DNA of 38,370 nt. Origin: Deltaproteobacteria bacterium. Lineage in GTDB: Bacteria; Myxococcota_A; Polyangia; Polyangiales; Polyangiaceae. The notes beneath the pieces were generated by a model, which had not been told where the DNA came from, did no database searches, and worked only from the letters and a program-made list of their open reading frames with translations. Where the stretch lies: assembly GCA_003235365.1 (NCBI GenBank), contig QJWJ01000520.1, positions 1 to 38,370 of the forward strand, read 5' to 3'. Positions 7,745 through 15,515 of the stretch are shown one piece after another. Each line of letters opens with the position of its first letter. The stretch's first letter is position 1. The position numbers were made by a program, and so were the translations under genes.

Positions 7745-9394
7745 CTACTTCTGGGCCAGGAAGGCCCCTGAAACGAGCTCGCCGGGCGCCGGGCGCGACA
7801 ACTGCCCTTCGGGGCCGAAGTCCCGCACCACTTGCGCAAGCTGCCCGTGGGGAGGGGGCGCGGGCACTTGCCGGGCAACCCCAGGTGCCGCAACGCTGTC
7901 GACGTGCAGCGTCTGAGTCGGAAAAGCGAACTGCACTCCGAGCGCTTCGGCCAAACGCATGATCTCCAAGAATACGTTGTGCCGTTCCCGCAGTTCGTCA
8001 GACCACGACGGCACCTTGAAGAAAAAGTAGACCATCACGTCGAGGGAATGCGCACCAAACGCTGACATGTGGACTTCGTAGTAGTCCTTCCGCGTGAACG
8101 GATTGGCGACGATGATGGCACGAATCCCCTCGCAGAACGCTTGCATCTGCTCGGGCGTCGTATCGTAGGTGAGGTTGAGCGTGGTGAAGGTGCGGCGGTA
8201 CTCACGACGGCCGTAGTTGTCGATCTGCGCATCGGTGAAAGCCGCGTTGGGCACGCTAATCACCGAGTTGTAGAAGGTTCGGATCCGCGTCGAACGAAAA
8301 CCGACCTCCTCGACGATGCCTTCTGCCCCTCGCACGGCAATCCAGTCGCCGATCTGAAAAGGCCGATCCACGAAGATCATCAGGCTGCCGAAAAAGTTGG
8401 CGAGAGTCTCTTTGGCCGCCAACGCGAACGCCAAACCCCCGATGCCCAAGCCAGTCAGCAAAGATCCGACGTCGACTTGAAGGTTCTGCAAGACGAACAG
8501 CACGCCGCCGATGACGACGAACACCTTCAACGACTTGCGAACCAGCGGTACGAGCTGGTCGTCGAGTTTGCTTTCTGTGCGCGCCGCTCGCTCGGCCAGG
8601 CTCTCCGCGACCAGATCCACCAGGCGGTACAGCCCCCAGACAATCGCAAGCACCATGAGCACGCGCACGGAGATGGCCAGCACCGCCGCGAACGAAACGG
8701 GCAGCATCAGCATCGGGTAGGTCACCCGCAACCCCGCCGCCATCGCTATCGTCGACAAGGGAGCGGCCGACGCTCGCGCCAAAGTGGAGGCCCACATCGC
8801 GCCGAGCACCTCGGCGAGCTTCCGCACCCGGCTCTCGATCAGCATGCGAATGACGGCCCGCAGCATCAACCCGACGAGCAGGAGCATCGCCAGCCCCAGA
8901 TACTGCCACAGGTGAACACCAAAGAGCTGCTCTTGCAGCGACTCGGGCAGTGTCACGACGAACCGCTGGAGCATCCCAGTCTCGTCGTCGTACAAGCGCT
9001 CGACGGTCGACAACGACGCAGCCGTCCACAGCCAACGGCCATCGTCCGCACGCGACAACACGACGCTCGGCAGACCATGGTGGAGCGCGACGCGGCGTTC
9101 GCCCTCCCCCACGGCAAACTGGGGATCGTCGCTGAGCGCGGTCATGTCGACGTACATGCCGCGGTTGTCGAAGAGCCGCTTGACCTTGCGAGCCACACTC
9201 TGCAGCTCACCGGCAGTTCGACCCGCTGCATCGAGGCACGTGGTCGCGCGCTCGATATCCATGGAGTCGGGCTGCTGCCAGTAGAACAACATGTCCGCCG
9301 CGCGTCGCGGCGTCGAGCAATCCTGGGGCTGGGCCTGGACGAACCGCGGCCAAACCGCAAGAAATAGGGAAATGCCGATGATCAACCAGCGCAT
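7745..9394 (-). CDS. MscS-family mechanosensitive channel
   Basis: 549 residues. A signal peptide (residues 1-21, cleavage near VQA-Q) is followed by a ~140-residue periplasmic domain, about four hydrophobic segments (~163-185, ~212-230, ~233-258, ~291-303) and the pore-lining TM3 with its Gly/Ala packing pattern (LLTGLGIGGLAFALAAKETL, about 312-331). The conserved MscS beta domain follows (DRPFQIGDWI). It probably opens on membrane tension to release solutes during osmotic downshock. ATG 9394 is chosen because it begins the signal peptide and has GGAGG three bases upstream; the frame is open to 9514. It lies 154 bases downstream of an ECF sigma/membrane-regulator pair on the same strand and may belong to their regulon. 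Confidence 0.92.
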   Translation of the reverse strand: MRWLIIGISLFLAVWPRFVQAQPQDCSTPRRAADMLFYWQQPDSMDIERATTCLDAAGRTAGELQSVARKVKRLFDNRGMYVDMTALSDDPQFAVGEGERRVALHHGLPSVVLSRADDGRWLWTAASLSTVERLYDDETGMLQRFVVTLPESLQEQLFGVHLWQYLGLAMLLLVGLMLRAVIRMLIESRVRKLAEVLGAMWASTLARASAAPLSTIAMAAGLRVTYPMLMLPVSFAAVLAISVRVLMVLAIVWGLYRLVDLVAESLAERAARTESKLDDQLVPLVRKSLKVFVVIGGVLFVLQNLQVDVGSLLTGLGIGGLAFALAAKETLANFFGSLMIFVDRPFQIGDWIAVRGAEGIVEEVGFRSTRIRTFYNSVISVPNAAFTDAQIDNYGRREYRRTFTTLNLTYDTTPEQMQAFCEGIRAIIVANPFTRKDYYEVHMSAFGAHSLDVMVYFFFKVPSWSDELRERHNVFLEIMRLAEALGVQFAFPTQTLHVDSVAAPGVARQVPAPPPHGQLAQVVRDFGPEGQLSRPAPGELVSGAFLAQK

Positions 9395-9548
9395 GGGCCT
9401 CCGATGGGACCCGAGCACCAACGTGCTGCTCGGGCTCCGCTTCCGACCCGTAACACGAATCGTCAGTCGGCGGCAGCACCCATGAAATACGCGCGATGAC
9501 GCGAACAGCCGCACCGTCGCTGCAACGAGGACTCGGCAGATCGCGACG

Positions 9549-10490
9549 TCAATCCTGTGGCAGCGAAGCGTAGAGCTCCGATGCTCGGCGTTTCACGACC
9601 GCGCTCGCTGCCCCCTGACGCAATCGGTCCAAAACGGGCTTGGCACGTCTTGCCTCCCCACGAGCCAACCACAGTTGCGCGAGAGCGAGCGCCGCCGAAT
9701 CGCGATTCTGCGCCGATCCGGATTCGGACAGTTGCTCCAACTCGCGTTCGGCGATCTGCTGATCGCCCCCTCGCATCGCCTGCGCCACTTTCGTCCAACT
9801 CGCGACCTGACTGGACGACAAGTCCGCCTCACTGCCCGGCCTGCCCTGCGCCACCAACTTCGATCCATCGTTCCCGGCTGGGAGGGACGATCCCGGAGCC
9901 GCCGCGGGCCGGTTGAGTCGAAGCTCCGACAAGTGCATGACGAAGCCACTGGCACGATCGGCCTCGAAGGTGAACTCGATGACCTGCGGTCCTCCCACCA
10001 CGCTGCGCTCACCGGCAAACGCTACGACGGCCCGTTCCCCGGCGGGTACCTCGTAGCGCACGCCAACCGCCACCGGGATCGCCTCTCCACGCATTTCCAG
10101 CCGCACCAGGTTCAGGTCGGCAATCCGTGTCCCCGACCTGGCTGCAGCCGGCGGCGTTGCGGTGGCCGCGGCCACGCGCTGCTCCGGTGCAGCTGCGGTT
10201 TCGGCGCCGACGACGGCAATCGGTTCTGAGGTCCCATGCGGAGCCACAGCATCCGCAGACATGTCTCGTGCGTCGCGCGACGACAGCACGTCGTAACCCA
10301 CGAGCAGCACCGCCGCGGCGGCAAAACCGAGCGCGAGATCTCCCATCCATTTCCAGCCCGGGGTCCGTCGCCGTGTTGGGCGTTCGGCGAAGTACCGCTG
10401 GCGGGCGGCCGCGACTTCGAAACCACTCGGGCCAGATGCCAGCCAGACCTGCCGAATGCGCTTGATGCGTTGCTTGTCGGAGAGCGCCAT
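9549..10490 (-). CDS. Single-pass membrane regulator, probable anti-sigma factor
   Basis: 313 residues. A basic N-terminal cytoplasmic part (~1-48) is followed by one membrane helix (~49-69) and a periplasmic region with a FecR-like beta-rich segment (VRYEVPAGERAVVAFAGERS, about 145-200) and a helical C-terminus (~220-313) resembling TPR units. No zinc-binding anti-sigma motif is present. The start ATG 10490 overlaps the ECF sigma stop (TGATG) and has a perfect GAGGAGG at 10498-10504, seven bases upstream. Overlap with the sigma gene and the topology make it the likely anti-sigma partner, though this is inference. A similarly built but divergent protein is encoded at 23862-24620, also next to an ECF sigma gene. 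Confidence 0.78.
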   Translation of the reverse strand: MALSDKQRIKRIRQVWLASGPSGFEVAAARQRYFAERPTRRRTPGWKWMGDLALGFAAAAVLLVGYDVLSSRDARDMSADAVAPHGTSEPIAVVGAETAAAPEQRVAAATATPPAAARSGTRIADLNLVRLEMRGEAIPVAVGVRYEVPAGERAVVAFAGERSVVGGPQVIEFTFEADRASGFVMHLSELRLNRPAAAPGSSLPAGNDGSKLVAQGRPGSEADLSSSQVASWTKVAQAMRGGDQQIAERELEQLSESGSAQNRDSAALALAQLWLARGEARRAKPVLDRLRQGAASAVVKRRASELYASLPQD

Positions 10491-11065
10491 CAAACTGCCT
10501 CCTCACCAAAGTAGGGATCGTCTTTGAGCAAGGTCAGCAGTTCCTTGCGTCCGTCTCGCAGCCTGGAACGTACAGTGCCGAGCTTGACGTCGATGATCTG
10601 CGCGATCTCCTCGCTCGTCACTCCTTCGAGATCGTGCAGCACGACGACGACCCGCTTCTTCGTGCTCATCCGTCCCAGTGCATTCCACAACCGCTGAGTT
10701 CGCTCGGTTTGTTCCAGAGGTTGGTGCGCTGGCACTTCGACGTCGACCTCGGGCAGCTCACCCTCTCGGGTGAGCGTGAAACGCTTGAGCCAACGTCCGT
10801 ACCAACGCCGACGCTTGAGCACCGTCCGGTAGCAAACCTGAAAGGTCCAAGTGGAGAACTTGGAGCGGCCTTCGAAAGCCGGTAACGAGCGCAGTGCCTG
10901 TTCCATCGCGTCTTGAACCAAATCGTCGAAGTCTCGCTCGTGCCCTCCCACCAAAGAACGCATCTGCCGGTAGACCAGATCGAAGAGCTGGTGCTCGCGC
11001 TGGAGCGAACGCCCTCCACGACTGGGAGCGGACGCGACAGTCGCCGGCATGGTGGGACTGGACAT
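10490..11065 (-). CDS. ECF-type RNA polymerase sigma factor
   Basis: 191 residues with the two ECF domains. Sigma region 2 spans ~25-88 (DFDDLVQDAMEQAL near 45-58, KFSTWTFQVCYR near 69-80) and region 4 spans ~123-180, with the helix-turn-helix VTSEEIAQIIDVKLGTVRSR (149-168). It should direct RNA polymerase to a small set of envelope or stress promoters. ATG 11065 is used; the frame is open to GTG 11134, and ATG 11050 is also possible, because none has a good Shine-Dalgarno sequence. It is first in a probable minus-strand operon with the membrane regulator and perhaps MscS. Confidence 0.93.
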   Translation of the reverse strand: MSSPTMPATVASAPSRGGRSLQREHQLFDLVYRQMRSLVGGHERDFDDLVQDAMEQALRSLPAFEGRSKFSTWTFQVCYRTVLKRRRWYGRWLKRFTLTREGELPEVDVEVPAHQPLEQTERTQRLWNALGRMSTKKRVVVVLHDLEGVTSEEIAQIIDVKLGTVRSRLRDGRKELLTLLKDDPYFGEEAV

Positions 11066-11367
11066 GAACGATTCCAATGGTTGGTGCCCGGACCCTCGAA
11101 GCACGAGCAGTTGCGCGAACGGCACTTTCACCACTGGCCAAATTCCTCTGGAAAATCAACCGAGAACCGCGGCGTCCCCGGAGGGGATACCCATGCCGAG
11201 GCGGGCACGACAGCCCGCACGGGGCGAGCCTCGACCAGCGAACGCGCGACCTCGCCGCCCGACCTCTGTTCCGCTCCTACGCGAGTTTGGCGCGGCAACC
11301 GGTTCTCACGCGCGGAATAGATTCGGCCGAACTTGTAAAGGCGACGCCGCTCAGGCAGCGCTACGTC
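11066..11367. promoter_or_regulatory. Divergent region between ECF sigma factor and exported protein
   Basis: About 300 bases between divergent start codons (11065 minus, 11368 plus). It should contain the sigma operon promoter, likely autoregulated as ECF operons often are, and the promoter of the plus-strand gene. No confident ECF-type -35/-10 pair was identified. The plus frame is open throughout but its translation looks non-coding. Confidence 0.4.
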
Positions 11368-12489
11368 GTGCGTCGGGTCCTCATCGTCGTCGCGGCCGCC
11401 GCCTACGTCGGAACAGCCTGGGCTGACTCGATCATTCACGTCGACTGCCCCCAACTGGGCAAGGAGCGAGCCGCGGCGTTCGAAGCCCGCGTTCGCGCCG
11501 ACCTGGCAGTGCGTGGCGAACAGGGGTCCCTGACTCTGCACTGTGAGCGCAACGCCTCGATGGTTTGGCGCCGTGAAGGCACGACGACAGCGCGGAGCGC
11601 CCACCTCGCCGACGAACCACCGACGGTGGAGTCGCTGTTCGAAGCGTACACAAGACTGGTCTCGAGCCCCGTCACGCCAGCGCCCGGGACACCGACGGAC
11701 ACCGACGGGCCGTCATCAACCGAGGAAGATGGGGACGGCGATGGCGGGCCGGTGAGCACGCCCACCGCGCCGGAGCAAGGCAACACCGACGCCACGCAAA
11801 AGGTGAACAACGACGCGACCAACGCGACCCCGCCTGGCTCGTCCAGCGCACCCGAACCGGGGGAAGCCGAGCAGCCAACGCAGTCGCGCAGCGCAGATGC
11901 ACCGCCCACGGGAACCAGCGACACCCCGCCCCCCGACAATCAGTCCGATGAGCCCCACGACTCATTTCCGTCTTGGGGCCTGGGGATCGGTCCCTCGGCA
12001 AGCCTGTGGCAAAACGACCTCGCGCTCGGTTTGGCGCTGGGCGGTTGGTCGTCGTTCACCGAGGGAATCGGCGCACAGCTGGACCTGTTCGGGGCACAAT
12101 CGCTGTCCTCACCGCAGGGGGTCTCCACACGACTGCTGGAAGGAAGCCTCAGCTTACGCTGGGCACCCACGCCCCAGATTGGGGTCATACTCGGGCTGGG
12201 CGGAGCCCTGGCAGAAGTCCGGGCGAGCGACAATCTTCGTTTGGCTGAGGACGTCCCTAACGACTGCGGACTGGCTGGCAACGGAGGTTGGTGTCCTTTG
12301 ATCGCCGCCCACGTGGGCGCGTGGTGGAGCCCATTCGGCGTCGACGACTGGCATCCTGAAGTCGGTGCCCAGTTGGCGTGGTCGCGTCGCTCGATCGCCA
12401 TCGACTTCGAGGGACGAGACGGACCCATTTCGGTACTGCCGAGCTTGCGTTCGAGCGTGATCGTCCGCATCGCGTGGTCCGCGCGGTAA
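11368..12489 (+). CDS. Exported two-part protein with beta-barrel-like C-terminal domain
   Basis: 373 residues from GTG 11368, which opens a good signal peptide (VRRVLIVVAAAAYVGTAWA-D). A ~70-residue periplasmic domain with two Cys (HVDC and LTLHC) follows, then a long Pro/Thr/Asp/Ser linker (~95-195), then a C-terminal domain of alternating glycine-rich strands (LGIGPSASLWQNDLALGLAL onward) typical of outer-membrane beta-barrels. The frame is open upstream to 11077 but that part is not coding-like. A protein of the same plan lies at 21256-22266. Function unknown. The divergent ECF sigma gene next door could control it. Confidence 0.72.
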   Translation: MRRVLIVVAAAAYVGTAWADSIIHVDCPQLGKERAAAFEARVRADLAVRGEQGSLTLHCERNASMVWRREGTTTARSAHLADEPPTVESLFEAYTRLVSSPVTPAPGTPTDTDGPSSTEEDGDGDGGPVSTPTAPEQGNTDATQKVNNDATNATPPGSSSAPEPGEAEQPTQSRSADAPPTGTSDTPPPDNQSDEPHDSFPSWGLGIGPSASLWQNDLALGLALGGWSSFTEGIGAQLDLFGAQSLSSPQGVSTRLLEGSLSLRWAPTPQIGVILGLGGALAEVRASDNLRLAEDVPNDCGLAGNGGWCPLIAAHVGAWWSPFGVDDWHPEVGAQLAWSRRSIAIDFEGRDGPISVLPSLRSSVIVRIAWSAR

Positions 12490-12605
12490 CCACTGTCCTA
12501 CATGGCTCGCCATCGGCCAGAGCCATTGCCAACCGAGTTTCGCTCGAAAAATGGTCGCTCGACGGAAACCAGGACCAACGTCCACACGGCCCCGCATGGC
12601 GGACG

Positions 12606-13259
12606 ATGGATGCTATGCTTCGCGCCATGCGCATTGGATGGGTTGCACTGGCTGCGGTCGCGCTACCGTTGCTCGCCTGTGGCGGGCAGGCGGACGACGG
12701 CGGACGCCAATCCGTCGAGCCGGGGACGATGTTCGTCGCTGCCGGGACTGTACCCCAGGCCAGTGCTGCTCCGGTGGCGAGCGACACCTCGATCATGACC
12801 CCAGCATCGCAAGCTGCTGCCGACGCCCAGTTCGCGACGGACTCTTCCGCCTCGACGCAGCCGGTTGGCGGTGGGGCGCCCGTCGAAGCATTCGCTGCGG
12901 ATGGGATCATACCCGACACCCAGTCGACGCAACCCGACACGCCACCCGAGGTGAAGACGACCACTTTGGAAGCCGCCGCCATCGACAGTGTGTTGATGGA
13001 ATGCCGATTCTGGTTGGACGTGACCAGCAGCCCATTGCGGCCGCAAGACGTCGTCGTTCACTTTGGAGAGCAGCAGTTTGCCTCGTTGACGAGTGCCACA
13101 TACTGCGAAGATCTGTTGGCGTGGGCTCTGTACAAGGACCCCAACGGAACCTGGTTGAGTTTCTGCCCGGCTTCCTGTGACGAAGTGCGAGCGTCCCCGC
13201 AGACGCCGCTCACCATCGAGGCAACCTACTGGACCGACTCGAAGCTCGTCGCACGGTAG
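12606..13259 (+). CDS. Hypothetical lipoprotein
   Basis: 217 residues. The signal (MRIGWVALAAVALPLLAC, starting at internal ATG 12627) ends in lipobox LLAC. A disordered Ser/Thr/Pro/Ala-rich stretch (~30-115) leads to a small domain of ~90 residues with four Cys (MECRF, TYCED, SFCPASCDE), likely disulfide-bonded. ATG 12606 is given because GGCGGA lies just upstream; 12615 and 12627 are alternatives that leave the lipobox intact. The frame runs open to 12378 but overlaps the previous gene. No family recognised. It ends 11 bases from the convergent cysteine-rich lipoprotein gene. Confidence 0.68.
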   Translation: MDAMLRAMRIGWVALAAVALPLLACGGQADDGGRQSVEPGTMFVAAGTVPQASAAPVASDTSIMTPASQAAADAQFATDSSASTQPVGGGAPVEAFAADGIIPDTQSTQPDTPPEVKTTTLEAAAIDSVLMECRFWLDVTSSPLRPQDVVVHFGEQQFASLTSATYCEDLLAWALYKDPNGTWLSFCPASCDEVRASPQTPLTIEATYWTDSKLVAR

Positions 13260-13270
13260 TCCGTTCGCCC

Positions 13271-14086
13271 TCACAACGAGCAGTACCGGGGGCTGTTCGG
13301 ATCACCGAGCCCGAGTGGCACACAACGTCGATCGTTAGGACACGGATGGGAACCGTCGCAAATCCAGCGACAGCTCCCCGACTCGCCATCTTGCCGCACC
13401 TCGCACAGCAGGGGCGAATCGCAATCGGCATCTGAAGCGCACGACTCCCCTTCCTGCCCATCGCCGAAGCTCGCGCAATAGCCGAAGTACCGACCATCAG
13501 GATCGCGGCCAGCCGTGCACCGCGCCGTGTCGACCAGACATCCGTCGGCGAATATCTCGCACACGGGCACGCAGATCCCGTACTGACCACGCCCGGGAGC
13601 GAGACAGCGTTCACCCGCATCGCAATGGTCGTTCGCACCGCACAGCCTCCGACAGGACATTGGGCCACGTTCGACCGTCCCAATGCCGACGGGTGAACAC
13701 CAGCCGCCAATGTCGCAGTTGTCTTGGCCGTGACCGATCCGCTCACAACACTCCCCTTCGCGACGACTGCCGACGTGCACCACGCAAGCAGGCGCTAGCG
13801 CACCGTTTTCCAGATCGACGAGGGTGCACTTGTCGAACCCCGACGAGCATGGCTCGTCGAACGCGGTACACATCTCGCCAATTTGCAGCGTCTGCACCGG
13901 CTTCTCGGCAGCTCCCCCGTCCGGTGCCTGGCACAGCAGCAGGGCCTGGTCGCTCGCCGCGTCCTTCTGGACCTGATCGGCGTGCTGAAACCCATCGACA
14001 CGCTGCTCGACGAAACGCAGTTCGACTGGCTCGCACGCGCCCAGCACCCAGGGCAAGCCGATCACACAGCAGCGGGTCAGCGGCAA
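13271..14086 (-). CDS. Cysteine-rich lipoprotein
   Basis: 271 residues from TTG 14086, chosen because it starts a compact lipoprotein signal (LPLTRCCVIGLPWVLGAC, lipobox LGAC). The mature part has many Cys in short spacings (CERIGHGQDNCDIGGWC, then CRRLCGANDHCDAGERC), resembling the disulfide-knot, EGF- or Dickkopf-like modules common in myxobacterial surface lipoproteins. It probably sits on the outer membrane and is stabilised by disulfides. The frame is open to 14380, but translation upstream of 14086 lacks coding character. It follows the DUF368 transporter gene on the same strand after ~210 bases. A larger protein of the same style is at 28059-29591. Confidence 0.72.
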   Translation of the reverse strand: MPLTRCCVIGLPWVLGACEPVELRFVEQRVDGFQHADQVQKDAASDQALLLCQAPDGGAAEKPVQTLQIGEMCTAFDEPCSSGFDKCTLVDLENGALAPACVVHVGSRREGECCERIGHGQDNCDIGGWCSPVGIGTVERGPMSCRRLCGANDHCDAGERCLAPGRGQYGICVPVCEIFADGCLVDTARCTAGRDPDGRYFGYCASFGDGQEGESCASDADCDSPLLCEVRQDGESGSCRWICDGSHPCPNDRRCVPLGLGDPNSPRYCSL

Positions 14087-14298
14087 CGTGCCACCCGCGA
14101 AACGCGAGATCGTCGCCCCTACTGGGACGGTAAACGTATCAGCGAAGCTGCCGCGACGCGCCAGCAGGTCGCTTCGCTCGCCGCGTCGTTGCAGGCGGTG
14201 GCTCGAATCGATCCGAAACACGCTGTCAACGATAGCTGTTGCGAGCGCCCGGCGCCGCACGATGTCATCAGATTCGGGCGGAACGGGTCCAAGCCAGG

Positions 14299-15267
14299 TC
14301 AGGTCTCGGCGCGCCGCGCCGCGAGCAACTCGACACCCAGTACCAGCGCAAGCCCCAACATCATCAGCCCGAGCACCCACATCTCGAAGGTTTCTGGCCA
14401 GTACGCGTGAGCGGCCACGACCCGGACCTTCTCACGGATGACTTCGGTTTCCGTGTGTTGATAAGGCCAGATTCGAATCAGGCTCCCGAGCAGCAACCCG
14501 GTCAGACCGCTCACCATCGCGTCGTGGAAGCGGTCCAACATCCAGCCAAACACGCGCGACGCAATGCTGATCCCCAGGACGCAGCCCAGCGCGAAGGGAA
14601 CGATGATGCCGAACTCGAAGTGCAACACGCCATTGATCACGTACTCGTACTTGCCGAGAACGAGCAGCATGAACGAGCCACTGATCCCGGGCAGGACCAT
14701 CGCGGTGATCGCGATGACGCCACAGAGAAATACGAAGGCGGGGTTCTCGGGCGTGTGAACTGGAACGAGCTGTACGACGACGAAACCGATCGCGGTCCCC
14801 AACGGAAGGGAAAACAGCGCGGCAGGTGTCCAACTCCCCACGCGGCGCACCAGCACGAATACCGATGCCAAGACCAGGCCGAAGAATACGGCGTACACAG
14901 GCTTGGGGTGTGTCGTGACCAGCTCGGGCAGCTTCACGATCTTACCCATCAGCACCAGGGCGGACAGCATGCCCGCCCCCAGACAGGCAATGAACCGCCA
15001 ATGCAACACCGTGAGCACGCGGCGGATCCGCAACTGGAAGAGGGCTCGAAGTGAATCGGCGTTGACGGAGGTGATTGCCGCCAAGAACTCCCTGTAAATC
15101 CCCAGCGCGACCGCCATGGTGCCTCCCGAAACCCCGGGAACCAGGTCGGCGGTGCCCATGCACGCTCCCGACGCGATGATCCGCGGCGCATCGCGCCACT
15201 CGATGTCGGCAACGACGGGATGAAGTTGTTCGGGTTCCGGCGCGACGCGTTGCTCGATCGTGGTCAT
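14299..15267 (-). CDS. DUF368 (PopT-type) undecaprenyl-phosphate transporter
   Basis: A 322-residue polytopic membrane protein of the DUF368 family. Members called PopT have been shown to flip undecaprenyl phosphate back across the inner membrane, recycling the lipid carrier for peptidoglycan and other surface polymers. Both family hallmarks are present: the first half has MGTADLVPGVSGGTMAVALG (about 36-56), and the second half has the internal-repeat counterpart MVLPGISGSFMLLVLGKY. About eight hydrophobic segments follow the inverted-repeat plan. ATG 15267 gives the normal family length; the frame is open to 15633 but the extension is not coding-like and would cross the divergent promoter. 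Confidence 0.9.
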   Translation of the reverse strand: MTTIEQRVAPEPEQLHPVVADIEWRDAPRIIASGACMGTADLVPGVSGGTMAVALGIYREFLAAITSVNADSLRALFQLRIRRVLTVLHWRFIACLGAGMLSALVLMGKIVKLPELVTTHPKPVYAVFFGLVLASVFVLVRRVGSWTPAALFSLPLGTAIGFVVVQLVPVHTPENPAFVFLCGVIAITAMVLPGISGSFMLLVLGKYEYVINGVLHFEFGIIVPFALGCVLGISIASRVFGWMLDRFHDAMVSGLTGLLLGSLIRIWPYQHTETEVIREKVRVVAAHAYWPETFEMWVLGLMMLGLALVLGVELLAARRAET

Positions 15268-15515
15268 GGGGCGGCGCACCTTAGTTGACCCGTCCCCTCG
15301 AGCGCTACTGCAGTTCCCGAGGGTGCCTAGGACACAACGGTTGTGCCAGATGGTGCCATCCGATGTCAGGCAAACGGCGCGTCGTGCCACCGCCTGGCCC
15401 AACAAACCATAAACACTGGTAATGGATGGATATTTTTTATGGCACAGAGCTTGCTGATTCTCCGCTCGAAGCATACTGGGCGCAGCCATGAGCGTCCCTG
15501 GCTTGGGAGTGAGCA
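15268..15515. promoter_or_regulatory. Divergent region with palindrome and A/T-rich patch
   Basis: 248 bases between the DUF368 start (15267, minus) and the VWA lipoprotein start (15516, plus). It contains a palindrome, CACAACGGTTGTG (15333-15345, 6-bp arms around one base), suitable as an operator half-site pair. It also contains an unusually A/T-rich patch (about 15405-15445, including TATTTTTTATGG). A weak promoter-like pair, TTGCTG (15451) and CATACT (15472), precedes the VWA gene, but its spacing is short. Confidence 0.4.

Noticed and set aside
8069..9367. Long plus-strand open frame opposite the MscS gene
   Set aside because: It is antisense to a well-conserved channel gene and its product is Arg/His/Gln-rich without motifs.
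14239..15054. Plus-strand open frame of 271 residues opposite the DUF368 transporter
   Set aside because: A His/Gln/Arg-rich shadow of a conserved transporter, with no start signal.
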